Below, one piece after another: positions 48,001 through 59,000 of a DNA stretch of 64,000 nucleotides; positions within the stretch are counted from its first letter, which is position 1; every line of letters starts with the position of its first letter. The notes beneath the pieces were generated by a model that did not search any database, had not been told where the DNA came from, and saw nothing but the letters and a program-made list of their open reading frames with translations. Source of the stretch: Gymnorhina tibicen (lineage: Eukaryota; Chordata; Aves; Passeriformes; Artamidae); contig VXAZ01000587.1 in the NCBI GenBank assembly GCA_013399875.1, forward strand, positions 1,038,617-1,102,616. The letters are read 5' to 3'. The position numbers were made by a program, and so were the translations under genes.

Positions 48001-49916
48001 AAAAACTTTCATAGCAAGTTATCTTAAAACTGATTACATGCTGGTTTTGCTACTAAATAATAAACTTGGCAGTTGTCATAGTAAGTCTCTCTTGGCTTTT
48101 GTTGGCAAATGAGAAAGGCTCTTAGGAGCAGAAGTACCAAAGTTGACACATACCACACTGGAAAACAGCCCACAAGCTGCAGAAATACCAAGAAGATTAT
48201 ATATTGCTGATCCAAGGATGGTGCTGACGCCGATATCTCCCTTTGTCACAAAAGCTCCTGTAAGGAAAATGACCCTCTGGTATGGTTCTGTTTGGCATAC
48301 AAGGAAAGGAGTTCTAAGTTATAAGGAGTCGAAACACATCTCTTACCTAGAAAAGCAGTGACGAGCTCTGGAGCAGAGCTTCCAGCAGCCATAAAAGTTG
48401 CTCCAGCAACATCCTGTGAGAGGCCAAGGCCTGAGGATAGAGCAAAAAGAATTGCTTGAAAAAAATTGATGCTTCAGTAGTCTGTACCCTTTACTTGCAT
48501 TAGTATATATTCTTAGATACTACTACAGTTTAATAGAATTAACTTTATTTTCATACAGTCAATGCAGTTATTTGAGATTCATAAAATAATAAAATTAGCC
48601 TCATCTATTGGGCTAGTTTATTTCTAACTTCATTACAGAAATTCATTTAAATCTCTTGTAAAATCAACATTTGTATGCAAGATTTAACTGTGTTTCATAT
48701 GGGTAATAATTGTGGGGAAATTCCATGGACTGTAGTGTGATATTGTTATGTGATCAATATCAAGGCTATCTATCTTCCAGGGAAATCTATACTACTGTGT
48801 CTTCACATACCAGAAACACTAGTTAAATTCAAACCAGTGCTGCAATCTTAAAATCAAATTTTCATTTTGTATGGACAGTATAAGAGCCTGTGTCTTGTTT
48901 CAGAGAAATGAGATTTTTGTTCTGGCAAGTTGGCTGTTTCTGAAATGTAACTCACTCTGTGGATCAGGTCCTGCACACAAAGAGCAGGGACGTATGGCTA
49001 ACCATGGCAAAATGCTTATTTATCATCAATAAACAAAACACCAGCTCTCATGGCAGTGTTTAAGCTTACATTTTCTGTAAGTGTTCTGATTTGGAGAGTG
49101 TTTTCCAGTTCAGGGATGAGTTTCCCTAAGGGATTTTGTAATTCTTGGCAGTGAAAAGCTGAACTCCCTGCCAAGACCATGTCTTTACTTCAGTGGTCTG
49201 CTGAAGCCAGGGGAATTGTTGCAGGTTGATTAGGTTTCTTAGAACCGTCGTAACCATAGAATTCCTGCCCCTCCTGTGTCATACCTTTAATATGTTAGCA
49301 GTAGCTCATCCGGATACTTGTTCATTACTTTCAAGGAAAAACAAACTCTATGAAGAGTTTTGGTTTCTTGGTTTGGTTCCACACACCACCATCCCTCCGT
49401 TTTTTTTCTTTTACTAGTAGTTACCTCGACACAGTGCTGTGCAACCCAAAGTTAAATTATCAGTTTAGTTAATATTGACGATTCTTAAAGATTTTCCTCC
49501 AGGCGGAAAGAAAGCAAATATTAAATGAATACCTGTGCAGTGTAATCAGAGTAGGTTTTTTTCAATAAAATATTGATACTGTGTATCAAAGTAAATATTG
49601 TATGGACACATCTGTGCATGGAAAGTGAAACTCGTTCCGTTTCCTGCAGAACACTCCAACTTAGAGGCTTTTTAAAAGAGAATGTTTTATGCCAAACTGC
49701 TCAGTTTTACAGGAAAAAGATCAGGATGTCACTTACATTCACTGATGATCTCTAGGGAAGGTAGGAAGTAATCATCGCACACAATGGACACGGCCAGAAA
49801 CATGTACAGTATAATTATGAAGTAGATAACGATTCCTCCATCCTTCCTCTCCTGCGGTGTGAAAAATCCTTCAGGAAACTCCGATAAAGACGAGAGGACG
49901 CAACGCGTCCCGTTTT
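41776..49916 (-). CDS. SLC24A5: SLC24A5 (NCKX5), coding exons 2-9; exon 1 in gap
   Basis: Potassium-dependent sodium/calcium exchanger of melanosome/trans-Golgi membranes, required for normal pigmentation. Exons on the minus strand: 49916-49737, 48430-48347, 48257-48154, 47848-47748, 46982-46699, 45753-45547, 42751-42650, 42098-41776; 1385 nt with compatible phases, versus about 1503 for the whole human CDS. The alpha-1 repeat [18 protein letters not shown] and the alpha-2 repeat [17 protein letters not shown] are intact, separated by a large cytosolic loop with QQPLVGW and SRTDSGIF. It ends YELGIIGNN...CGN, TAG. The signal-peptide exon with the ATG is missing because of the gap at 50206-50513. 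It converges with MYEF2, as in other amniotes. Confidence 0.95.
42650..42751 (-). CDS. SLC24A5: SLC24A5 exon 8
   Basis: 102 nt: [35 protein letters not shown], the core of the alpha-2 ion-binding repeat. Acceptor actgcag, donor AAAG|GTAAAG. Confidence 0.95.
42752..45546 (-). other. SLC24A5: SLC24A5 intron 7
   Basis: 2.8 kb of AT-rich DNA with short T/A runs (for example 43052-43074 and 43397-43410). No repeat family or exon was recognised. Confidence 0.8.
45547..45753 (-). CDS. SLC24A5: SLC24A5 exon 7
   Basis: 207 nt: [39 protein letters not shown], then helices to [11 protein letters not shown]. Acceptor cttcaacag, donor GCAG|GTAGGT. Confidence 0.96.
45950..46150 (+). repeat. CR1 3' fragment in SLC24A5 intron 6
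   Basis: 'aacattttttcacaatgaga', 'ccccaggaagtggtggattc', 'aggttggaccagatgatcct tgagatccccttccaacc' and the tail agtattctatgatt. Sense on plus, so antisense to SLC24A5. Confidence 0.92.
46699..46982 (-). CDS. SLC24A5: SLC24A5 exon 6
   Basis: 284 nt: [35 protein letters not shown], then the cytosolic loop [34 protein letters not shown]. The ORF continues 25 codons into the intron, but the donor GAAG|GTATAG and the phase of exon 7 fix the end at 46699. Confidence 0.94.
47748..47848 (-). CDS. SLC24A5: SLC24A5 exon 5
   Basis: 101 nt: [33 protein letters not shown], then two bases of Trp. Acceptor atctgcag, donor TACTG|GTAAGA. Confidence 0.95.
48154..48257 (-). CDS. SLC24A5: SLC24A5 exon 4
   Basis: 104 nt: [35 protein letters not shown], the second half of alpha-1 with the GSAIYN signature. 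Acceptor ccttacag, donor GTG|GTATGT. Confidence 0.95.
48347..48430 (-). CDS. SLC24A5: SLC24A5 exon 3
   Basis: 84 nt: [28 protein letters not shown]. Holds the alpha-1 core. The codon at 48401-48399 (GCA, Ala) corresponds by alignment to human residue 111, the site of the pigmentation-associated Ala-to-Thr variant. Acceptor atcctcag, donor CTAG|GTAAGA. Confidence 0.95.
   Translation of the reverse strand, partial: ALASHRMLLEQLLWLLEALLQSSSLLF
48431..49736 (-). other. SLC24A5: SLC24A5 intron 2
   Basis: 1.3 kb, no repeat family or exon recognised. Confidence 0.75.
49737..49916 (-). CDS. SLC24A5: SLC24A5 exon 2
   Basis: 180 nt: [27 protein letters not shown], then the first membrane helix [20 protein letters not shown] and [12 protein letters not shown]. 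The lumenal NGT is a potential N-glycosylation site, like NST in human. It starts with two bases of a split codon, so exon 1 must end in phase 1. Confidence 0.94.
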
Positions 49917-50700
49917 CTGAAAATTAAGTGCAAAAGTTACAGATCCTGACACCGTTCCTCGGGCCGCGGGACGTCTGCGGATTGGATCTCCGGTGGATTT
50001 CGCTCTTTAGCGCAGCAAGGACCGCCGCAGCGATGCCACCAGAGCGCCGCACACCTGCGGCGGGGCAGAGCCGCCCGCGGGACGGGCCGTGCGGCGCTCG
50101 AGCGGACCCCGGTGCCCTCCCGGTGTCCCCCGGCCCCCCGTCCCCTCAGTCCCCTCACGGTCCCCCCGTACCCGCGGGGTCCCCGGCGCGCTGCGCCCGC
50201 GCTCCNNNNNNNNNNNNNNNNNNNNNNNNNNNNNNNNNNNNNNNNNNNNNNNNNNNNNNNNNNNNNNNNNNNNNNNNNNNNNNNNNNNNNNNNNNNNNNN
50301 NNNNNNNNNNNNNNNNNNNNNNNNNNNNNNNNNNNNNNNNNNNNNNNNNNNNNNNNNNNNNNNNNNNNNNNNNNNNNNNNNNNNNNNNNNNNNNNNNNNN
50401 NNNNNNNNNNNNNNNNNNNNNNNNNNNNNNNNNNNNNNNNNNNNNNNNNNNNNNNNNNNNNNNNNNNNNNNNNNNNNNNNNNNNNNNNNNNNNNNNNNNN
50501 NNNNNNNNNNNNNCTCAAACTCCACCGCCCCCTCAGGGGCCCGCCCGCCCCCTCAAATTCCTCCGCCCCTCTCGGCGGCCCTCGCCCCGTCCTGCCTCGT
50601 GCTTGGGGCAGAGCGAAGGTTTTGGCCGTGGCGAGTTTGGTCTCGGTGCGAGGTGCTCACCGCGATACCCAGGTGCTGTGTGGTGTCTCCGGAGGTAGAA
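49917..50700. promoter_or_regulatory. SLC24A5: SLC24A5 promoter CpG island with gap
   Basis: GC-rich, CG-dense flanks on both sides of the N run. No CAT trinucleotide (ATG on minus) occurs at 49917-50205 or 50514-50700, so the SLC24A5 start codon must lie in the gap. Minus-strand donors compatible with exon 1 exist left of the gap (for example ACC|GTGAGG near 50157), but the exact one cannot be fixed. Confidence 0.7.
50206..50513. other. assembly gap, 308 N, hides SLC24A5 exon 1
   Basis: Run of N inside GC-rich DNA. The missing piece should include the initiator Met and signal peptide of NCKX5 (roughly 40 residues in human). All ORFs that appear to run through the N run are artefacts. Confidence 0.99.
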
Positions 50701-50940
50701 GGTGAATTTAAGTTTACTCCTCAGTACCTTTTTTCTGCTGTGACAATTTCTGTTTATTCCCCCACCGGTTCCCAGGATTGCTGTGCCGGGCTGTGTGAGC
50801 ACTGGGCTCGCCCTTCGCCGGGGCAGATGGCCAGGCCATTTACGTGAATGGTTTGTAAGAGCAAAGCTGAGACCCACACACAGTTCCTCCCTTCCGACCA
50901 GTTCACTGAACTCCTTTGTCTGGTGACCTTTCCACGATGA

Positions 50941-50950
50941 AGTCATGTGT
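50941..50950 (+). promoter_or_regulatory. M-box-like MITF site 1
   Basis: AGTCATGTGT; the first nine bases equal the M-box AGTCATGTG known from the TYR and TYRP1 promoters. 428 bp from the gap edge, upstream of SLC24A5. Inferred from sequence only. Confidence 0.45.
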
Positions 50951-51500
50951 ATAACCGAAAATTAAAGAGTAAAATACAGTCTTTAAGCTTTGTAAGGTCA
51001 TCACCCCTGCCCCTTCCCCAGTCACTCGTTTCTCAGGAAGAGAGTTGTGTTTCCCTTGTATCGCTTGCAGATGTGTCTCCAGAAACATTTGCAACCCCGT
51101 GATGCCAAATGGAGTCTTGGGGTGCCTGTTTTATTGCTTGTTGTTTGTGAGGTACAGGCCCGATGCTCACATTTGTGAGCAAGAAGTGCGAACGGGAACA
51201 TACTGTTTTGCTTCATTGCATCTAATCCCTCTAAACTCCTCTTGTTCCTTGCGTCCGTGGTGTTTGGCTAATATGTGATCAATCCCTCTCTAGGATACAT
51301 AAGATAAGGTGAAAAAGTGGATATTTTCCTTTTGTATTGAATCAAACGTAATCATACAGCCACTATTACAGCATGAACAATGAGAAAAATTGTCTGGAAC
51401 AACAAATCCTGCAGCAACTGCTGTTACCCATTTCTGATTCCTCTGTGGCCCAGAATGCTTTTTACTAGAGCAAGAATGATTTTAATAGCCAAGATTTTTA

Positions 51501-51596
51501 GTGACAACTAAATTTGATTAGTTAGTTTATTACTATTAGTTAGTTGATTAGTTAGTTAATTACTAAACTAACTAGATTTTAGATGACAACTAAGTT
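51501..51596. repeat. TAGTTAGT-rich imperfect repeat with inverted ends
   Basis: Several copies of gattagttag and ttagttgattagttag, followed by the complement actaaactaactag, flanked by a duplicated motif (gtgacaactaaattt and atgacaactaagttt). It can form a long AT-rich hairpin. Confidence 0.75.
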
Positions 51597-51788
51597 TCAC
51601 AAACAAGTTCTATGTGCTCTCTGAAAATCGGACTGCAGCAGAGAGGATGCTGCTTCTCCTGCTTTACAGGAAAAAATAAATAATTTTGGTCTGGAAAGAT
51701 TTAAGGATTTTCTTCCAAATCCCACTTTCCACCAGAGAAAACAGTACAAAATTCCCTGTCTAAATTACTGGTGGCTCTTTCCTTACAG

Positions 51789-51817
51789 GGGTGAACGGGA
51801 AGGGTTTTGTTATCAAG
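51789..51817 (+). other. exon-like unit A (29 nt)
   Basis: Strong acceptor (ggctctttccttacag), 29 nt, then the perfect consensus donor AAG|GTAAGT. Its three frames encode nothing recognisable. It lies on the plus strand, divergent from SLC24A5. Confidence 0.35.
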
Positions 51818-52041
51818 GTAAGTGGCTTCCTTGCCACTGCTTCTCTTCCTTGAAACTTATCATTGGTCTACTCTCAAAACTCCAGCTCAGTTTTCTAGTA
51901 TCAGCTGCTTTATTTCAAATTAGGGTTTTTTTGCTGGTGTGCTCTCTTTTAAATTGCTTTAAAGTACTTATAAGCCTGCCGTTCTGATGGGAACGGGCTC
52001 TCTGGTACAGCAGCATGCTTGCTGCGTGGTTAGGAAAGCTC

Positions 52042-52051
52042 AGTCATGTGA
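52042..52051 (+). promoter_or_regulatory. M-box-like MITF site 2
   Basis: AGTCATGTGA, containing the high-affinity MITF/TFE octamer TCATGTGA, about 1.5 kb upstream of the gap that holds SLC24A5 exon 1. Confidence 0.45.
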
Positions 52052-53026
52052 TTTCAGGATTTGAAGGTTTTGCTCTGCTCTGCTTTTGCTCTGCGTTCAA
52101 GCTCTAATTCCTTTCTATAGGCACCCCCTCTCCATGCATAGCTGAAGCAAAGCCAGAGCTTTGATTTTACTGAAGGCTTAAGTCCACTCAGTTTGCTGAG
52201 AAGTCATGGAGCGAGGGTGCTGTGCTCACAACCCTCCTTGCCAGGAACACCCCTGGAGAGAGCAACGAACAGAAAGAAAAGCCCCGGTCTCCCAGCGTGA
52301 GGAACCACGCGCTGCCTGTGTGCATGCTTGACCCAGCACAGAAACACGGGCAGCCAGAGGAGGCTTTGGCCTCAGCATTGCTGGCTGCCACATTTGGGCT
52401 ATTGTGGTGTAAGAGAGCGCTCTGTGGGGCTGGGGTCAGTCAAATATTAGTGCAGATTTAATGCGTGCTGCTGCATGTTTTGGCTGCTGTTAAGGTAAAG
52501 TTCTACTCTCTGGTGGTAAAAGTAATGGATAAATAAATTTTTCAGAGCTTCTGAAGGAGAGAGATGGGCGAGTGTTTGCTAGTCAGATTGCTAACACTAA
52601 TGCTCCACCAGGGACGTGCTGAAAGGCTGCTATGGCTGCCTGAGCACAGCCCTCAGAAAGGGTAAGGGAACCTCAAACTACAGCAGCTGTAGCTCCTTTC
52701 CCAGTGATCATAATCCAGTGTGAACTGGCTACGATACACCTGAATGTCCCACACAGCTGAGGACAGGGAGTTGGTTTGCTGCCCAACAAAGCAAAAGGAG
52801 GTTGGGCTGTCTAGAGGTGGGACTCCAGCTGTGTCCAATTTAGGGGGCAGGTGGGAGAGAAAATGTTAATTGGGATCAGCTGTTGTAGCTCCACAAAACA
52901 GGTACTCATTGTCTTGTGAGGAGAGTAGGACTTCAGTACAAGATCAAGGAGTTTTTCTATAAGCAGTGAGTTTGCTTAGGATTGTTTGAAGGCTTTTTCC
53001 TTCTACTTTTTTCACAATTTGAGCAG

Positions 53027-53057
53027 ACAGAACATGGACAGCGAGGAAGAAAAGCAG
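53027..53057 (+). other. exon-like unit B (31 nt) with ATG
   Basis: Acceptor with a pyrimidine tract (ccttctacttttttcacaat ttgagcag), 31 nt, then the perfect donor CAG|GTGAGT. It holds an ATG in strong context (AACATGG) encoding MDSEEEKQ up to the donor. If unit A is joined in front, the ATG frame has a TGA in unit A, which fits a 5' UTR exon followed by a start exon. Confidence 0.35.
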
Positions 53058-56000
53058 GTGAGTTTATCAGAACTTAAGGGGAGCGTTAGTCCTTGTTGGT
53101 AGGATCTAGTCCTTAGATAAAAATGATGTGGGGATGGCATGATGAATTCATGAATAGCTTAACAACAAAAAAATATTGTGTGGCATGGGGTCCAATTCTT
53201 TTGGGGGAAGGAAAAGGTGGTATAGATCCTCATAAGGAATATGTGGTTAACTTATGTATAGGTGATCATACCTGTGCAGGAATCCTGGGTTTCTCCTTCC
53301 TTAATTTTAAACGCACTTCCAATCTTATAGCTCAAACTGCAACCTACTGTTTTAATCACAGATCAGTGTCTGTATTGTCCTTTCCTTGTGGTTTTGGTTT
53401 TTGGGATTTGTTTGTAGGGGTTTTTTTGATAGAGGTCTGTATAAAAATATTTTGGTCTGAGTTTGGATGAGGGTGCTCAGACAGCCCCAGGGTTGATTTG
53501 AGGGCAGCTTGGTGTTAGCTGTACCTCAGTGTTATGGCTCCTATCCCAGGGCGTAGAGCCTGTGCACAGCTGTGCTTTTCTTGTGTGACAATCTGTGTGT
53601 GTGCACACCACTTATGCTCCCAGTCACAAGGCCTAATGTGCTGGGACACAAAATAATTGAAAATGTTTTCATCTTCAAAAAAATACCCCAAACCTCAATA
53701 TTGTTGTGATAATCTGGTGTTACCCCTGTTGGGCAGAAAAGAAGTTCTGGATGAAAAGGGCACTGACTACCTGGCCTCCTGCTGTGATGGGCGGCTGCAC
53801 TAGGGCTGTTCAGAAGGTCAGTTTCCACACTCCTTTTCTCCTGTTTGTGCAGCTCCTGTGGCATCTTTGGAGTGTAAAATGGTGGCCTTTCAAACAGCTG
53901 ATAGAATAAATTCTCTTACCCTGAGGTGCACAGATACTATCCTAAGGTGATGAGATAAATACTGTTGCAAAGTTAAAATGAGTCTCTTCAGTGTAACTCC
54001 ATTATTCTTCATTTAAAAGATAAATATACTGTCATTGTCAGATCAGATATTCCCCTTTGTCAGCATTTCATGGCTCACTTCCTGGATCTAGATAGATTGA
54101 TGATAGCTGTTTAATATTCTTTCCTTCATAACCAGCAATTTGAGAGTTGCCAACTCTCATGATGGCTGCTGTTTTTCTTAAAGCATCAGCTTGATGTACA
54201 TTAGCCACACAAGAATCAGAGCTTGCTTTCTCTTTTTTTCAAATAAATAGTTGTAAAGAAAGCTTGAAAATGGGAATCTGAACATCTAATGCTTGAGGCA
54301 AATAAGCACATGACAATATTATTTTCAAGCTAATCTCATGACTTGAGGAAGGGGTGATAGGTTCATTCATGGCTTCAGAACAACGTCAAAGGGAAGGATT
54401 TGATTTCTGAGCCTTAGCTCCAAGAGCCAAATGCTCTTGCTGGGAATATCTCTGAAGATACATCTCAACTGCAATCCCTGGTGACAACCAGGAAAGCTGC
54501 TGAGCCGAGGAATGGTTTGTGGTAGCTGGTGCAGGCTGGTGTGAGTCAGATTTATTCTAGGTCTCTTGGCCTTTGTGTTCTGACCTTGCACATGTGAGGA
54601 ATAGTTTTTGTTGACTCTAAGCTGTGAAGTTGTGAACAGTGTTTAGGTGGTCCATGATTAGGCTTCAGTGTTAATGTATGTGTGAGCTAAATGCAGGAAG
54701 CTTCCAGCTTTTCAGTAGTGCTGTCTGCCTCCAGAAGAATTTCAGTCACCAGGAGTGAGCAACATGGTTATTTTTGGCACGTGGCCCATGGAAGCATTCA
54801 GATGACATAGTCTAGGGGAGGTAGGGGAGGGTGGGGAGCTGTTGAGACTGCTCTTCTGTGGAGATTGCAGTTGTGGAATATTTTTCACGTAAGCTGTGGA
54901 GTACAGTCATCACCTGTGACAGTGTGGATCCTAGCCAGGTAAAGGTGTATCTCATGGGTACACGATATCAAAAAAGCTAAAAACTCCTTAGCAGAACACT
55001 TTTGCTTGGTTGTTCTCAAGTTCAAGAGAATGCCTGCTTAAAGGAGAGTGTACTATTTTTAGTTGAAGAAAATCAAATCTGTTCATTTTGGTGCCTGGGG
55101 ATTTCTGTTTTCTCAGCAATTCGCATGTACAAAATTGCACCTCCCATCTTGAGGCCCAAGGACCTCCATCACTTCATCTGCTGTCTGCATGGTAAAGTTC
55201 TCCAGCAGCTCTCATGGTCTTAGCTTGCTCACCAGGGGGTTTGATCATCTATTCAGGACATGGAAGGAATCTCTCAAACTGAAAATGAAACGTGTCTCAG
55301 ACTAAATGTTTTTGAGGTTTAAGTTAGTAAGAACTTCTCCAGTATGATTTGAGTGTCATGTTAACTGCTTTCTTTTGGTTAGAAGGTAGTTTCATTAAGA
55401 CAATTGGAATGTATTGTAAATGTCAGTGTTTGTGGTACCAGGAGACTGAATGTCTGATGGTTAATTAGATTGATCAAAACAGAAAGTCTTGCTACACTCA
55501 TATACCTCCATATACCAAGAGAATAGGGCTATTGCTAGCCAGTAATAATGCTGCAGAGAAGCTTCTTTGTATCGTTCTTGCTTTGTATCTCAATAGTGCC
55601 TTCAGAATATCTTAAGGTTGTGAAGCTCAAAAGATTGCATGCAGTCTAAAAAGACTGCAACTAGAGCCAGCATGCTTCAAGCACCTAAGTCAGGTATTTG
55701 AATGCAGGATGGCCAAAGAATGGAGCAAAGTGTTGAGGCTTGTGAGGGGCATCCTACGGATAGCAGTAATAGTGCACCATGATCACTTCAGATTGCTCTG
55801 TTCCATTCCTCCAGGAATTTACGAATAGACCAAATACACATCCTCTTCTATTTCTACACTTTTATGTCAAGGGGGTCAAGTAAATACATCACAAAACATA
55901 AAAGGGAGTAGATACCAGCAATGAGTGAGTCACGTGTTTCTTTGCTAACACCTTGGGTGGGCTTTTTCTTGGTAGATGTTTTGTTTTCCTCCCCCCTCTC

Positions 56001-59000
56001 AACTATTCAAAGTCTTGTTTCTGTAGACAAAAGAGAAACAGAGCAGAAAACTGCTTCCTTGCCTGCAATTTCTAAGCTTGTCTTTTTTGCCAGTTTTGTG
56101 CACCAAAGAGTTCTGGTCTCTCAGTGACCAGAACTGGTGCTTCCATCTGCTTTTTTCCTCTTCCCGTTGACACAAACACTTCAATCAATTGCTGTGCTTG
56201 TACATACACTGGAGTTAAGCTTGTTTCTTCCACTCTTTGAAGCCTATGTTTGCTGTGGCTTTTTTTACTTCAGTTCTTGCTCTGGCTGCCTTGAGGCTTG
56301 GCTGCATCTGCTGCCCGCTGTCCTTTCAGTGTACCTCTCTTGAAGCATTTTGGAGAGCAAGATGTGTGTTGAAGGCTGTGTCACAGCCTCTGCGGTCTCA
56401 GCGCATTTGCTGGGTTTGTTGAAGTTTTGCTGTTTCTCATTGCATTGCTAATGAAACAATCTAGCTACTCTGGCAACTTTCAGCTGACCTTGAATTTGCA
56501 AGTACTTAGGAATTTATATTCTACATAAATAAAATGGAAATTATTATTCTTAAGATTAAAATATTATTCTTATGGTTATTGCCTGCAAGTTCTGTAATCT
56601 CAGTGATATCTCAGGAGATAAAACAAGCTCTCAGTACATAAGTGTCTATATAAACAACATCAAATCACGTTTTCTCCAGTGCGATTGCTTCTTTTCATGT
56701 ATTCCTATAACTGAACAAGCATTAGAAAAATAATTATTGTTGGCATACTGGAAAGGGACACATTTAATTCTATCTTATAGGCTACCAAGTTGTTTCACCA
56801 GATAACATCAGCATGTACTACCGTTATTTACAATGTAATAGATGTTGTTGATTTGAGGTGTTTCTCTGTTTCAGAAATGGATTGCTACAAGGCAGCATGT
56901 TGCAAAATTCTACTTGTGTGTGTTGCGTTATGTTACTGTGCATCAGTCTAGAGGAGACTTCTCCCATTTTAAAGCACCTTCAGTTTTTGGTGCAGTAACT
57001 GTGGTGCTAAACCTTTGCTACTTTGTGCATGTTGTGAGATGTTCCTGTAAATTCTTTCTTCCTCTCTTCACTCCCGTGCAGCCTTAGGGGTGAGGCTGGC
57101 AGGGGAAAAATCAGTTTGGTTGCTTTTTGGCTGTGCTTTTGCTGAGGAGGAGAAAATAAGAGTGGAGAAGAGTTTTCTCAGGAGCTGGGGCAGAGGCCCT
57201 TGTTGCATCCTGGCTAGACAGTGAAGCATAAGCATGTTGTGTTTTCTGCAATGAAGGCGGGGGGTGTGTGGGGCAACAAATTGAAGAGAACAACCTTCTG
57301 GTAAAACATAAATGTGTGGCTGTGTGCCAAAAAGATGGTCTAGATAGATAGCTCTGTGAACCTGGAGTTTATGAAAACTGGCTGAGATTCAGCTGGTACT
57401 TCTTGGTAAATCAGTTCTCCCGGTTTATATTTTGGGTAGAGTTCATGTAAATTGTATCCAGACTAATATGCAAGTTCCACGTGTGTGCGGATGCCTGCCT
57501 TTCCTCTGGAAATGCTGTGAGCTTTACGGGGGGACAAAGGAACAAAATCAATTCTGTGCCTCTGCAGAGGAGATGGCAGAGCTATTACTGCTCAAGCTGA
57601 GCAGTGCAGGCAACTAAAGGATAAAATTATTGCAATCTCCGAGAGTGTGTCTCTTTAGAGAGCTTTGGTGCAGCCCCCCACTGCTTCCTCATGAGATATC
57701 ACCAGAAATGCGGTTTGTGTTTTGTCAAAGGACTGTGTCTCTAAAGCTGACAGAAACTTCTGCTGAGTTACTACTGATTCCTTCACAATGCTAACTTTAA
57801 AAAGCTCCCCTGTGAAATGGATAATATTTAAAACCTCACACATTTAATAGTAATTCTGTCAGTGCTGTATATGCTAGAACATAACATTTTTAATATTCTA
57901 AGGCAACTTTTAAGTTTCTATCAGACCTTAAAAAAATGAACATATTGATGCCTTAATTGCTAGCACAGAATATATAGATAATACTGTATCTTTCACAAGA
58001 ATCATGTTCTGCTGACAGAAGAACTGATGTGATAGAGCTGAAACTTTTTCCCTCAGGATACAACAATTATTATATCCTTCTGTTGCTGAAACTGGATTCT
58101 CATATTCTCACATATCATGAAATCTAAAAGCTTCTAGCTTATGCATCTGTTCCCTGGCCACTAGAAACATAATTTCATTGCAGTAATTTGTCACTAATAA
58201 ACATAATCAGCAACCATAGAAACAATGTGCACAGTATATGTAAGTTTATATAAATTCTTTCATGGACCATTTTCCTTGTAAGCAGGGGATGGAAACGGCA
58301 GCCAGGTCTCCAGCTGGTGTTCTCTTTCTGCTGTCCAAGAAAGCCGTTTCAGTACTGACCAGTTTACTGATAATAAGTTTTTACAAACCACTATGACTTA
58401 CCTTTTCCTGGATCATTTTTGGATGTTCCCATCCATTGCCAAAGATTTCTCAGCTAGAGTTTGCCTCAACGAATAGCTGATTTAGCATAACAGGCTGAAA
58501 GCCACCAGCTGGGATTAAAAAATGGTGGGGATATAAGCAAACCAGCTAGAAATTGAATAGGTAATCTGTTAATAACAACTGGGTGAATCCAGTGGATCTG
58601 CTTTCAGATGCTCTGGCTCTTATCTGTTATGCCCACCCCTGACCGTCTTCACTCTCAATTTGAATGAGAACAGCTGGCTCAGAGGTTATAATAAATGTTG
58701 AGCTAATACTTTCCTTTCTCAAGTCTGTTGCTGCTGGATTTCACCTGCCACGCTGAGAAATTTGTAGTTCAGTGGACTGGTTTTTCTCCACCATGGTTTC
58801 CCATTTGTTTGAAGAGGAGCAGTCAAGAGACCTTTTGCTTTGTGAACTGTCTCCACACTTCCCCCAGCAGCTGGAAATACATCTTAACTTTTTAGTGTTT
58901 GGAGAGCTTGGGCTGGGCTAAGACTGTGTGAAGCCTCTCACTGTCATTTTCTGGTGTCTATGCCCACTGAAGCCAAGGCAAAATCACTTGGAATCAAGGA

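Noticed and set aside
49928..50847. 170-250 codon ORFs crossing the 308-N gap
   Set aside because: Artefacts of the N run in a CpG island.
54854..54890. 24-nt exon-like unit ending CAC|GTAAGC
   Set aside because: Weak acceptor and non-consensus donor; chance level.
55106..55189. Further exon-like segment (acceptor tttctgttttctcag, donor ATG|GTAAAG)
   Set aside because: Joined in phase to unit B it hits a stop after about a dozen codons; it could be a non-coding exon, but the donor is ordinary and there is no other support.
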